64,000 nucleotides of DNA from Streptomyces kurssanovii (lineage in GTDB: Bacteria; Actinomycetota; Actinomycetes; Streptomycetales; Streptomycetaceae): contig NZ_BMTN01000004.1 in assembly GCF_014649695.1 (NCBI RefSeq), positions 434,001-498,000 of the forward strand, read 5' to 3'. A program made the translations under genes and the position numbers. Positions 27,140-35,931 of this stretch are shown one piece after another. A model generated the notes under the pieces. That model was not told the DNA's origin and ran no database searches. It worked only from the letters and a program-made list of their open reading frames with translations. Positions within the stretch are counted from its first letter, which is position 1, and every line of letters starts with the position of its first letter.

Positions 27140-29002
27140 ATGACGCAGCCGCCGCCACCGCCCAGTCAGCCGCCCGGCCCGCCGCCGAACCAGCCGCCCG
27201 GCCCGCCGAACCAGCCCCCGAGCCAGCCGCCCGGTCCGCCTTCGGGTGGTGGCCACGGTCTGGCGAAGGAGCCCCAGCAGCCGGCCGGCGGGTACGGCAC
27301 CCCCGCGCCGCAGCCGCAGAGCCCCGCGCCGGGAGCGCCCTACGGCTATCCGCAGACGCCGCCTCCCGCCGAGCCGGGCTACGGCTATCCCCAGACGCAG
27401 CCGCAGAGCCCCGCGCCGGGAGCGCACTACGGCCACCCGCAGCACGGCGCCCCGGGGCAGCCCGCCTACAGCGCGCCGACGCAGCCGATGATGCCGCAGC
27501 CGGCCGTGCCCTCCGGGGGCGGCGGACTGCTGAACAAGACGCAGCTCCAGATCGTCATCGCCGCGTTCGTCGCCATCGTGCTGATCATCGGCGGCGGCTT
27601 CCTGTACTCGTCCAGCAAGGACGACGGCGGCAAGCAGGACGAGGCGAAGAACAGCTCGGGCGGCACCGAGGGCGGCACGGGTGGCAAGGGCGACGACGCC
27701 CCGGCCGCCCCCGACGGCCCCGGCAAGGAGAAGGCCCCGGCCGACACGGCCTCCAAGGTCGCCTTCCAGCTGCCGATCCCCGATCGCTTCGACGTGACGG
27801 GTGTGCCGGGCTCCTGGGTCACCGACAAGGCGTTCGTCAAGACGAGCGTCAACTCGATCGTGGCCCACGACGTGGCCAAGGGCGCCGTGCTGTGGACCCT
27901 CGACCTGCCCGGCCAGGTGTGTGCCGCCTCGCGTCACACGACCGAGGACAACAAGACCGCGGTCGTCTTCGAGGCCACGAAGCGGGCCAAGGGCGACAAG
28001 GGCTACCCGCCGTGCTCCGAGGTCGGCGTCGTCGACCTCACCGCCGGCAAGCTGCTGTGGAGCAAGTCCGTCACCGGCGGCTCGAGCGGTGACCAGAAGG
28101 CCCGCTTCGACCAGGTCACGCTCAGCGGCAACACGGTGGCGGCCGGATACCTCGGCGGCAGCGCCGCGTTCGACCTGACGACCGGCGCCATCCGCTGGAA
28201 GCCCACCGTCGACGCGCAGGAGTGCCGGGACATCGGCTACGGCGGCGGCAAGGCGCTCGTCGCGGTACGCCGCTGCGGCTCGTACGACAACGCCCAGGTG
28301 ACCATCCAGCCGCTCAACCCGGAGAACGGCACTCCGCTCTCGTCCTTCAAGATGCCTGCCGGTGTCGAGGACGCGCGGATCGTCTCCTCCGACCCGCTGG
28401 TCGTCGCCGCCGACGTCGGTGACACGGGAACGTTCGGCATCTCGGACTTCTTCTCGATCGACGGCAAGACCGGGAAGCTGCTCGCCAGGATCGCGGCGCC
28501 GGGCGACAAGTACCTCGCGAGGTGCTCCGCCAGTGACGGCGTCGAAGGCTGCCAGTTCGTGGTCGTCGGCAACGGCAAGATCTACCTGCCGACGGAGGAG
28601 CACGAGGGAACGGGCGAGTCCTACTCCCGCACCAACGAGATCATCGCCTTCGACCTGGCGACCGGAAAGGCCGTCAGCGGCCGGGCGGACGCCGGTGAGG
28701 GGTACCACTCGCTGCCGCTGCGCATGGACGGCGGCAACATCATCGCCTACAAGTGGCCCCCCTACGACAAGGGCGGTCAGGTCGTCAGCATCAACGGCGC
28801 CACCCTGAAGGAGACCGTCCTGCTGGTGAACCCGGCGGACAAGACGGTGCGGGACGCCGAGACGAGCTTCGTGGAGTCCGGCTCGGAGTACCACTTCAAG
28901 AACGGGCGGCTGTTCATCGCGGACGACACCTTGAGCGAGCCCGACACGGGCAGTTCGAGCTCGTCGAAGTTCATGGCGATCTCCTTCGGCCCGAAGAGCT
29001 GA
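27140..29002 (+). CDS. Proline-rich membrane-anchored PQQ-like beta-propeller protein, second paralogue, 620 aa
   Basis: Same architecture as the preceding gene: a Pro-rich cytoplasmic tail (residues 1-128, with YGYPQTPP and YGHPQHG repeats), a TM helix (about 132-155), an Asp/Gly/Lys linker, then a propeller-like exported domain with VDLTAGKLLWSK, FDLTTGAIRWKP and FDLATGKAVSG repeats. Start is ATG 27140. Sequence divergence between the two exported domains is substantial, so the duplication is old. The two are probably one operon that ends at the terminator 29041-29080. Confidence 0.78.
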   Translation: MTQPPPPPSQPPGPPPNQPPGPPNQPPSQPPGPPSGGGHGLAKEPQQPAGGYGTPAPQPQSPAPGAPYGYPQTPPPAEPGYGYPQTQPQSPAPGAHYGHPQHGAPGQPAYSAPTQPMMPQPAVPSGGGGLLNKTQLQIVIAAFVAIVLIIGGGFLYSSSKDDGGKQDEAKNSSGGTEGGTGGKGDDAPAAPDGPGKEKAPADTASKVAFQLPIPDRFDVTGVPGSWVTDKAFVKTSVNSIVAHDVAKGAVLWTLDLPGQVCAASRHTTEDNKTAVVFEATKRAKGDKGYPPCSEVGVVDLTAGKLLWSKSVTGGSSGDQKARFDQVTLSGNTVAAGYLGGSAAFDLTTGAIRWKPTVDAQECRDIGYGGGKALVAVRRCGSYDNAQVTIQPLNPENGTPLSSFKMPAGVEDARIVSSDPLVVAADVGDTGTFGISDFFSIDGKTGKLLARIAAPGDKYLARCSASDGVEGCQFVVVGNGKIYLPTEEHEGTGESYSRTNEIIAFDLATGKAVSGRADAGEGYHSLPLRMDGGNIIAYKWPPYDKGGQVVSINGATLKETVLLVNPADKTVRDAETSFVESGSEYHFKNGRLFIADDTLSEPDTGSSSSSKFMAISFGPKS

Positions 29003-29040
29003 TCCGCTCCACCGCATCACCGCTCCACCGCATCACCGCA

Positions 29041-29080
29041 CGCGGCCCGGTCCCTCGCAGACGCGAGGGACCGGGCCGCG
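29041..29080 (+). terminator. Intrinsic terminator of the beta-propeller operon
   Basis: Perfect 18-bp stem (29041-29058 with 29063-29080) and a 4-nt loop, 38 bp after the second stop codon. It is one of the longest perfect stems in the window. Confidence 0.9.
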
Positions 29081-29267
29081 GTCGTATTCCTGACCGTCTT
29101 CCTGACGCCTGCTCTCAAGTGGCCCTGTTTGGTGAAGAATTCGGCATTCCGGGGGGCTTCTGCCGAGTTAGGGGCGCGCAATGTCGAACAAGCGTGTACC
29201 TTGCCGGGACTGGCGGGCTAGCCGTGGAGGGCCGGGGGGCCGACACCAGCGGGACGGGGGTTGCTCG

Positions 29268-29963
29268 ATGGGCGTTCGGCTCATGGTGGTCGACGACCAC
29301 AGGCTGCTCGCGGAGGCGCTCGCCTCCGCGCTGAAGCTGCGCGGGCACCGGGTGCTCGCGGCGGCGGCGCCCGCGGCCGGAGCAGCGGACCTGGTGATAG
29401 CCAGGGCCCCGGAGGTATGCCTGCTGGGCACGGCGACACCGGCGGAGCCGGGCGCCTTCGACCCGGTCGTCCGCATCAAACGGGAACGGCCGCAGGTGGC
29501 GGTCGTGGTCCTCGGACCGGTACCCAGTCCGCGCGGGATAGCGGCCGCGTTCGCCGCCGGGGCGTCCGGGTACGTGCGCCACGACGAGCGCATAGAGGGC
29601 GTGGAGCGGGCGCTCGTGAAGGCGCGGTCGGGAGAGGCCGTGGTGGCGCCGCTGCTGCTCCAGGGCGCGTTCACCGAGCTGCTCAATCCGGCCGCGCAGC
29701 CGGACGACGAGGGCCAGCGGCTGCTCCAGCTGCTGACGCCGCGCGAGGTGGAGGTGCTGATGCGGGTCGCGGAGGGCGAGGACACCAGGCTGATCGCCGT
29801 CGGCATGGGCATCGCGCCGAGCACGGCCCGCACCCATGTGCAGCGGGTGCTGATGAAGCTGGGCGTGGGGTCCCGGCTGGAGGCGGCGGCGCTCGCCGCC
29901 CGTACCGGCCTGCTGGACCGCGCGGCGTACGCGACACCTCCCGGACCCGGGGCGGCCCACTAG
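29268..29963 (+). CDS. Atypical LuxR-family response regulator lacking the phospho-acceptor Asp, 231 aa
   Basis: A receiver-like domain (1-125) is followed by a LuxR-type HTH (about 155-215, with LTPREVEVLMRVAEGE and STARTHVQRVLMKLGV). The acidic pair is present (MVVDDHRL). The segment that should carry the phosphorylated Asp reads VCLLGTATPAE, and the conserved Lys before the HTH side is replaced (SGYVRHDE). It therefore cannot be phosphorylated in the usual way and is an aspartate-less receiver. No kinase gene is adjacent. Start is ATG 29268 (MGVRLMVV); an upstream ATG at 29181 adds a low-complexity extension. Confidence 0.82.
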   Translation: MGVRLMVVDDHRLLAEALASALKLRGHRVLAAAAPAAGAADLVIARAPEVCLLGTATPAEPGAFDPVVRIKRERPQVAVVVLGPVPSPRGIAAAFAAGASGYVRHDERIEGVERALVKARSGEAVVAPLLLQGAFTELLNPAAQPDDEGQRLLQLLTPREVEVLMRVAEGEDTRLIAVGMGIAPSTARTHVQRVLMKLGVGSRLEAAALAARTGLLDRAAYATPPGPGAAH

Positions 29964-30082
29964 GGCCCGGCGGGCCCGTCGTGCTCACTTGCGAAGTCAC
30001 GTCCCGGACCGTGGACGCCCCTTGATGCCTTTTGTTCGTTTGCCCGCAGGGGCCCGATCGGGGCCGGCCCTGCGCTCACCCA

Positions 30083-30130
30083 TTGACCGGGCTGTTGAGT
30101 TGTGGTTTCTTATGTTCGATTCTGTTGGAT
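30083..30130 (+). promoter_or_regulatory. Putative galTEK promoter/operator region
   Basis: A TTGACC hexamer lies at 30083-30088, with AT-richer sequence at 30104-30116 where a -10 would be. A direct repeat TGTTCGAT (30113-30120) and TGTTGGAT (30123-30130) has one helical-turn spacing just before the galT start. Published work on S. lividans galP1 reported galactose-responsive control through short repeats; whether these are equivalent is inference. Confidence 0.4.
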
Positions 30131-30152
30131 GGGAGTGGTGAGGGAGCTCCGT

Positions 30153-31196
30153 GTGAAGAAGACGTCGACCCGGCTCGCCGACGGTCGTGAGCTGCTCTAC
30201 TACGACTCGCGCGACGACGCCGTCCGTGACGCCGTCGACCTCCGGCCTCTCGAAGCCGTCTCCACCACGGCCGAGATCCGGCACGACGAGCTGCTCGGCG
30301 ACCGGGTCGCCATCGCCTCGCACCGTCAGGGCCGCATCTACCACCCGCCCGCCGACGAATGCCCGCTGTGCCCCTCGCGCGACGGCCGCCTCAGCGAGAT
30401 CCCGGCAGCCGACTACGACGTCGCCGTCTTCGAGAACCGCTTCCCCTCACTCGCCGGCGACTCGGGCCGCTGCGAGGTCGTCTGCTTCACCTCGGACCAC
30501 GACGCGTCCTTCGCCGATCTCACCGAGGAGCAGGCGGGTCTGGTCCTCGAGGCATGGACGGACCGGACGGCTGAGCTCGCCGAACTGCCCCAGGTCAAGC
30601 AGGTCTTCTGCTTCGAGAACCGCGGCGCCGAGATCGGCGTCACGCTCGGCCACCCGCACGGGCAGATCTACGGCTACCCCTTCGTGACCCCGCGCACCGA
30701 GCTGATGCTCCGCTCGCTGGCCGCCCACCGGGCGGCGACCGGCCGCAACCTCTTCGACGACCTCGTCCGGCGGGAGCGCGAGGAAGGGGCGCGGGTGGTG
30801 CTGGAGGGCGAGCACTGGATCGCCTTCGTGCCGTACGCGGCGCACTGGCCGTACGAGGTGCACCTCCATCCGAAGCGGCGGGTGCCGGACCTGCGGGCGC
30901 TGGACGACGCGGCGCGCACAGAATTTCCACGGATCCATCTGGAACTCTTGAGGCGCTTCGACCGGATCTTCGGGCCCGGCGAACCGCCCACGCCGTACAT
31001 CGCGGCCTGGCACCAGGCGCCGTTCGAGGGCGAGGGAAGGGACGCCTTCGGTCTCCATCTCGAGCTTTTCACCATCCGCCGCACTTCCGGCAAGCTGAAG
31101 TTCCTCGCCGGTTCCGAATCCGGTATGAGCGTGTTCATCAACGATGTGCCGCCGGAGGCCGCGGCGATGCGACTGCGAGAGGTAGCGAGCGAGTGA
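30153..31196 (+). CDS. galT: Galactose-1-phosphate uridylyltransferase, 347 aa
   Basis: Leloir-pathway enzyme exchanging UMP between UDP-glucose and galactose-1-phosphate. The zinc site CPLCPSR lies near residue 70 and the active-site [10 protein letters not shown] holds the nucleophilic His. AYWP-type residues appear as [15 protein letters not shown] in the second HIT-like half. GTG 30153 is chosen because an aggga site lies at the right distance; ATG 30129 would add eight residues. It is the first gene of galTEK, and its stop overlaps the galE start. Confidence 0.95.
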   Translation: MKKTSTRLADGRELLYYDSRDDAVRDAVDLRPLEAVSTTAEIRHDELLGDRVAIASHRQGRIYHPPADECPLCPSRDGRLSEIPAADYDVAVFENRFPSLAGDSGRCEVVCFTSDHDASFADLTEEQAGLVLEAWTDRTAELAELPQVKQVFCFENRGAEIGVTLGHPHGQIYGYPFVTPRTELMLRSLAAHRAATGRNLFDDLVRREREEGARVVLEGEHWIAFVPYAAHWPYEVHLHPKRRVPDLRALDDAARTEFPRIHLELLRRFDRIFGPGEPPTPYIAAWHQAPFEGEGRDAFGLHLELFTIRRTSGKLKFLAGSESGMSVFINDVPPEAAAMRLREVASE

Positions 31197-32161
31197 GCAA
31201 GAAGTACCTGGTCACAGGTGGTGCGGGATACGTCGGCAGCGTCGTGGCGCAGCACCTTCTGGAGGCCGGTCACCAGGTGACCGTGCTCGACGACCTCTCC
31301 ACCGGATTCCGCGAAGGGGTCCCCGAAGGAGCCGGGTTCATCGAGGGCCGCATCCAGGACGCCGCCCGCCATCTGGACGCCTCGTACGACGGAGTGCTGC
31401 ACTTCGCGGCCTTCTCGCAGGTCGGCGAGTCCGTCGCCCGGCCGGAGAAGTACTGGGCGAACAACGTCGGCGGCACGATGGAACTGCTCGCGGCCATGCG
31501 CTCCGCGGGCGTGCGCACCCTGGTCTTCTCCTCCACCGCCGCCACCTACGGCGAGCCGGTCTCCACCCCCATCACCGAGTCCGACCCGACCGCGCCCACC
31601 AGCCCCTACGGCGCCACCAAGCTCGCGGTCGACCACATGATCACCGGTGAGGCGGCTGCCCACGGCCTCGCTGCGGTCTCGCTGCGGTACTTCAACGTCG
31701 CCGGGGCCTACGGCGCGTACGGCGAACGCCACGACCCCGAGTCGCACCTGATCCCGCTGGTGCTCCAGGTCGCCCTCGGCCGGCGCGAGTCGATCTCCGT
31801 CTACGGCGACGACTACCCGACCCCGGACGGCACCTGCGTCCGCGACTACATCCACGTCGCGGACCTGGCGGAGGCCCATCTCCTCGCGCTCGACGCGGCC
31901 ACCGCCGGTGAGCATCTGATCTGCAACCTCGGCAACGGCAACGGCTTCTCGGTGCGCGAGGTCATCGAGACCGTACGCGAGGTCACCGGCCACCCGGTGC
32001 CCGAGGTGGTCGCGGAGCGACGGGGCGGCGACCCCGCCGTCCTGGTCGCCTCCGCCGCGAGGGCCCAGGAGCGCCTGGGCTGGAAGCCGAGCCGTGCCGA
32101 CCTGGCCGGCATCGTGTCCGACGCCTGGGCATTCGCCCGCGGGAGGGAGAACGGGTCATGA
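31193..32161 (+). CDS. galE: UDP-glucose 4-epimerase, 322 aa
   Basis: Short-chain dehydrogenase-fold epimerase interconverting UDP-glucose and UDP-galactose. The NAD-binding GGAGYVGS is near the N-terminus, the catalytic Ser is in [11 protein letters not shown] and the YxxxK motif is in [10 protein letters not shown]. The C-terminal half binds the sugar nucleotide ([17 protein letters not shown]). Start is GTG 31193, inside the galT stop, and the galE stop overlaps the galK ATG. It is complete and looks functional. Confidence 0.96.
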   Translation: MSKKYLVTGGAGYVGSVVAQHLLEAGHQVTVLDDLSTGFREGVPEGAGFIEGRIQDAARHLDASYDGVLHFAAFSQVGESVARPEKYWANNVGGTMELLAAMRSAGVRTLVFSSTAATYGEPVSTPITESDPTAPTSPYGATKLAVDHMITGEAAAHGLAAVSLRYFNVAGAYGAYGERHDPESHLIPLVLQVALGRRESISVYGDDYPTPDGTCVRDYIHVADLAEAHLLALDAATAGEHLICNLGNGNGFSVREVIETVREVTGHPVPEVVAERRGGDPAVLVASAARAQERLGWKPSRADLAGIVSDAWAFARGRENGS

Positions 32162-33244
32162 GTTCCACGGGCGAGGGTGTGTGGGCGGCACCCGGCAGGG
32201 TGAACCTGATCCTTCGTGATGCCCTTCGCGCTGCCGCACACCACGGTGGCGACCGTCTCGCGCCGCGACGACGGCGTGCTGCGGCTGACCTCCACGGACA
32301 TGGACGGCGGTCCGGTCGAGCTGCGCGTCGACGACCTGGCACCCGGCGGTCCCGGCGGCTGGACCGACTATCCGGCGGGCGTCGTCTGGGCGCTACGCGA
32401 CGCCGGCCACCAGGTCGGCGGCGCCGACATCCACTACGAGTCGACCGTGCCCACCGGCGCCGGTCTCTCCTCGTCCGCGGCGATCGAGGTCGTCACCGCC
32501 CTCGCCCTGAACGACCTGTACGAACTCGGCCTGGAGCGCCGGCGCACGGCCCGCCTGTGCCAGCGCGCGGAGAACGTCTACGTCGGCGCCCCGACCGGCA
32601 TCATGGACCAGACGGCCTCCGCCTGCTGCACCGAGGGCCACGCCCTGTACCTGGACACCAGGGACCTCTCGCAGCGGCAGATCCCCTTCGACCTGGCCGC
32701 CCACGGGCTCGAACTCCTGGTCGTGGACACCCGGGTGAAGCACGCCCACAGCGACGGTGAGTACGGCAAGCGGCGCGCCGGCTGCGAGGCGGGAGCGGCG
32801 GCGCTGGGGGTGAACGCCCTTCGGGACGTCCCGTACGACTCGCTGGACGAGGCCCTCGGCCGTCTCGACGACCCGGAAGTGCGCTCACTGGTCCGGCACA
32901 TCGTCACCGAGAACCACCGGGTTGAGCGGGTGATCGCCCACCTGGAGGCCGGTGACGTCAGGGCCATCGGCCCGGTGCTGACCGAGGGGCACGCCTCGCT
33001 GCGTGACGACTTCCGGGTCTCCTGCCCGGAGTTGGACCTGGTCGTGGACACCGCACTGGCGGCCGGCGCGCTGGGCGCACGGATGACGGGCGGCGGTTTC
33101 GGGGGCTCGGCGATCGTCCTGACGGAGACGTCCGCCTCGCCGCTGGTGGGGAAGTCGGTCGAGGAGGCCTTCGCGGCGTCCTCGCTGGAGCAGCCGCGCG
33201 TCTTCACCGCCGTCCCGTCGGCGGGGGCCCGCCGCCTGTCCTGA
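32158..33244 (+). pseudogene. galK: Galactokinase, frameshifted by an apparent 26-nt deletion in the signature motif
   Basis: GHMP kinase that should phosphorylate galactose. The ATG at 32158 overlaps the galE stop and gives [18 protein letters not shown]. The family then continues with GEHTDYN(D/E)GF, but here the sequence jumps at 32211/32212 directly to the codons for FVMPFALPHTTV in another frame, which then runs intact to 33244. The missing length must be 3n+2, and 26 nt fits exactly the absent motif. The lost residues include the galactose-binding Glu/His/Asp. Motif 2 (TGAGLSSSAAIEV) and motif 3 (MTGGGFGGSAIVL) are preserved. The N-terminus before GVWAAPG is also about 15 residues shorter than in relatives I remember. 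Confidence 0.88.
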
Positions 33245-33280
33245 CGGAGGCGCTCCGAGGGGAGTGGGCCGGGAGTAACC

Positions 33281-33321
33281 CGGGGCGGGCCGGGCGGCCA
33301 GGGTGCGCCCGGCCCGCCCCG
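33281..33321 (+). terminator. Intrinsic terminator of galTEK
   Basis: Perfect 16-bp stem (33281-33296 with 33306-33321), 9-nt loop, followed by a T-rich tail (CGTCGTTTT). Confidence 0.9.
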
Positions 33322-33634
33322 CGTCGTTTTCTGTTCGCCGGCCGGGCAGAAACCGTCGCCGCTCGGCCACTCAGGTGTCGATTCGGAACATCGGTCACAC
33401 CCTCGACAACGCCGCCGATCAGTTCTGGGAATTCCCTTCCGCCACCGTCGCCCGTCCGTACTCTGAACCACAGCACCGGTGGGGGCCGGTGTCGATCAGG
33501 GGGCGAGACAGCCGGGTACGGCGCCCGGGGCGGGGTATCAGTCACAGCACGGCGGCGGCCGGGCGACGCGCTGTACCCTCCGTCCCCGGGCGGCGTACCC
33601 GTGCCGGTCCGTCCTCCGACACTGGGGGTGTCCT
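33322..33634 (+). other. Intergenic region upstream of the response regulator
   Basis: No gene seen. It holds an inverted repeat CACCGG (33474-33479) with CCGGTG (33486-33491) and possible -10-like hexamers (for example TACTCT near 33459). It is likely the promoter region for the gene at 33635. Confidence 0.35.
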
Positions 33635-34435
33635 GTGGTTCGTATCCGGGTCCTGGTCGTGGACGACCACCGAATCTTCGCCGAGTCGCTCGCCGCGGCC
33701 TTGGCGGCGGAGCCCGATGTGGAGGTCGCCGCGGCAGGCAGCGGCCCCGCGGCGCTGCGCTGTCTGGAACGCGCCGCGGCGGAAGGCCGCAGGTTCGACG
33801 TGATGCTCGTGGACGCCGACCTGGGGGCGTCGTCCGCGGTGCCGCCGCCGAGAGCCGCCCCGGTCACCCCTGCGGTGCCGGAGACCGGCGCGACTCCCGT
33901 CGTCGACGGGATCTCCCTGGTCGTGGGCGTCCGCTCGCTCCAGCCCGCGCTGCGCTCCGTCGTCCTCGCCCAGAAGGACGACGCCCGGCGCGCGGCCCTG
34001 GCCCTCCAGGCGGGCGCCTCGGGCTGGATCGCCAAGGACTGCTCGCTGCAACGTCTGCTGGCGGTGATCCGCGGGGTGCTGCGGGACGAGACGCACCTGG
34101 CGCCGGCGCTGCTCACCGGCGTACTGCGAGAGATGACCGCGGCCCGCAAGCACCGCACGGAGAGCGAGCGGCTGGTGGAGTCGCTGACCCCGCGCGAGCA
34201 GGAGGTACTGCGCTGCATGGTCGCGGGCCTGGGGCGCAAAGCCGTCGCCGAGCGCCTCTTCCTGTCGCCGCACACCGTCCGTACGCATATGCAGAACGTG
34301 TTGGGGAAGCTGGGCGTGCACTCCACGCTCGCCGCCGTGGCGCTGGCCCGCAGGGCCGGGGTGGGGCCCGCCGATCTGGGCCCAGGACCGGCCCTAGCCG
34401 GGGATGTTGTCGAACGGGGCGGTCAACTGGCGTAG
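33635..34435 (+). CDS. LuxR-family response regulator with an inserted Ala/Pro-rich loop in the receiver, 266 aa
   Basis: The receiver has intact key residues: the VLVVDDHRIF acidic pair, the phospho-acceptor Asp in VMLVDADLG and the Lys in GWIAKDCSL. About 30 residues rich in Pro, Ala, Val and Thr are inserted directly after the phospho-acceptor loop, where usually one or two residues lead to the next helix. The HTH domain is standard (LTPREQEVLRCMVAGL, HTVRTHMQNVLGKLGV). Start is GTG 33635 (VVRIRVLVVDD). No partner kinase is adjacent. Its 3' end overlaps tamR by 42 bp, tail to tail. Confidence 0.85.
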   Translation: MVRIRVLVVDDHRIFAESLAAALAAEPDVEVAAAGSGPAALRCLERAAAEGRRFDVMLVDADLGASSAVPPPRAAPVTPAVPETGATPVVDGISLVVGVRSLQPALRSVVLAQKDDARRAALALQAGASGWIAKDCSLQRLLAVIRGVLRDETHLAPALLTGVLREMTAARKHRTESERLVESLTPREQEVLRCMVAGLGRKAVAERLFLSPHTVRTHMQNVLGKLGVHSTLAAVALARRAGVGPADLGPGPALAGDVVERGGQLA

Positions 34436-34891
34436 CAGCGCGGCCAGTTCCGCGCGCTGGGCGCCCGAGAGCTCGGAGAGGATCGCCCGCTCCTGGGCGA
34501 GCAGTCCGGCCAGTGCCTGGTCCGCGCGGTCACGGCCCTCCGGCGTCAGCCGCACCAGGACGCCGCGCCGGTCGCTGGGGTCCGGCAGCCTCTCGACCAG
34601 GTTCTTCTTGGCGAGGCGGTCGATGCGGTTGGTCATCGTCCCGGAGGTCACAAGTGTCTGGGTGAGCAGCTGGCCGGGCGAGAGCTGGTACGGGGCACCG
34701 GCCCGCCGCAGCGAGGTGAGCACGTCGAACTCCCACGGCTCGAGCTGATGCTCCGAGAACGCGATACGACGGGCCCGGTCGAGGTGGCGGGCGAGCCGGG
34801 AGACGCGGCTGAGCACCTCGAGCGGTTCCACGTCGAGGTCCGGGCGCTCACGACGCCATGCTGCGACCAGTCGATCGACCTCGTCCTCCAT
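34394..34891 (-). CDS. tamR: MarR-family repressor TamR, 165 aa
   Basis: Winged-helix MarR regulator divergent from the trans-aconitate methyltransferase gene. In S. coelicolor TamR represses tam and itself, binds citrate, trans-aconitate and related ligands, and also controls aconitase (published). Here the N-terminal helix, the recognition region (SPGQLLTQTLVTSGTMTNRIDRL) and the wing (RLPDPSDRRGVLVRLTPEG) are clear. The assignment rests on the pairing with tam and on the TCTTGA-nn-TCAAGA site between them. Its 3' end overlaps the convergent response regulator. Confidence 0.88.
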   Translation of the reverse strand: MEDEVDRLVAAWRRERPDLDVEPLEVLSRVSRLARHLDRARRIAFSEHQLEPWEFDVLTSLRRAGAPYQLSPGQLLTQTLVTSGTMTNRIDRLAKKNLVERLPDPSDRRGVLVRLTPEGRDRADQALAGLLAQERAILSELSGAQRAELAALLRQLTAPFDNIPG

Positions 34892-34926
34892 GTCGATCAG
34901 TGTAGAGGGTCTGTCGACATGAAGTC

Positions 34927-34940
34927 TCTTGACATCAAGA
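34927..34940. promoter_or_regulatory. TamR-type operator in the tam/tamR intergenic region
   Basis: Perfect inverted repeat TCTTGA-CA-TCAAGA, the sort of palindrome bound by TamR/PecS-type MarR proteins. It contains TTGACA (34929-34934), which could be the tam -35 with GACTAT at 34953-34958 as -10 (18-bp spacing), so repressor binding would block the polymerase. A related half site (TTCTTGTTGA) lies just downstream. Confidence 0.7.
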
Positions 34941-35024
34941 TATATTCTTGTTGACTATTGGGCATGGTCGGGCCGGACCCAGCTTCCGTTTCGGCATTCC
35001 GTTCCTGCGAGGGGGAACTTCACC

Positions 35025-35846
35025 ATGCATTCCGCGCCCACTTGGGACCCAGAGCAGTATCTCCGCCACGCCGGGCACCGCACCCGTCCGTTCCTGGACA
35101 TGCTCGCCCGCATACCCATGCTGCCCGCCGTCGGCCGGCCCGCCCGGATCGCCGATCTCGGCTGCGGGCCCGGCAATGTCACCGCACTGCTCGCCGACCG
35201 GTGGCCCGACGCGCACATCACCGGATTCGACCTCTCCCCGGAGATGCTCGCCCTGGCCGAGAAGGAGCACGCGGGCACCACGGCGGGCGGAGGCTGGCTG
35301 GACTTCCGGCCCGCCGACGCCGCGCACTGGACCCCGGACGAGACCTACGACCTCATCGTCTCCAACGCGGCCCTCCAGTGGGTGCCCAACCACCCCGAGT
35401 CGTTCGCGCTCTGGCTGGACGGTCTCGCCCCCGGCGGCACCCTCGCCTTCCAGGTCCCCGGCAACTTCACCTCGCCCAGCCACGCCCTGCTCGGCGAGCT
35501 CTGCGAGACCCCGCAGTGGCGCGCCCGCCTCGGCGACCACGGCCGGCGCTACGTCCACATCCTGGAGCCCGCCGACTACCTCACCCGCCTCGCCGACCTC
35601 GGCTGCGACGCGGACGCCTGGGAGACCACGTACCTGCAGCTCCTCGGCGGCGAGGACCCGGTGCTGGACTGGGTCAAGGGCACCGCCCTGCGACCGGTGC
35701 TCACCGAGCTCGCGGACGACCCGGCGGCGCAGGAGGAGTTCTTGGCCCAGTACCGGGACCTGCTCCGCAAGGCGTACCCGCCGGGCCCCCACGGCACGGT
35801 GTTCCCCTTCCGGCGGATCTTCGCCGTCGCACGCAAGGTGTCATGA
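35025..35846 (+). CDS. tam: Trans-aconitate 2-methyltransferase, 273 aa
   Basis: Class I SAM-dependent enzyme that methyl-esterifies trans-aconitate, an inhibitor of aconitase formed from cis-aconitate. Motif I is IADLGCGPGNVTALL, followed by ITGFDLSPEMLALA, DFRPADAAHW and the post-motif region DLIVSNAALQWVPNH. The characteristic Tam N-terminus WDPEQYLRHAGHRTRPFLDML is present. ATG 35025 follows a gaggggg site. It is divergent from tamR with the operator at 34927-34940. Confidence 0.93.
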   Translation: MHSAPTWDPEQYLRHAGHRTRPFLDMLARIPMLPAVGRPARIADLGCGPGNVTALLADRWPDAHITGFDLSPEMLALAEKEHAGTTAGGGWLDFRPADAAHWTPDETYDLIVSNAALQWVPNHPESFALWLDGLAPGGTLAFQVPGNFTSPSHALLGELCETPQWRARLGDHGRRYVHILEPADYLTRLADLGCDADAWETTYLQLLGGEDPVLDWVKGTALRPVLTELADDPAAQEEFLAQYRDLLRKAYPPGPHGTVFPFRRIFAVARKVS

Positions 35847-35931
35847 CGGCGGCGCCCCGCGGGGCGGACACGCACGAGCGCCCCGCCGCGGTACTCACCG
35901 CGAGCGGGGCGCCCTCGTCCGCCGGACGGGA

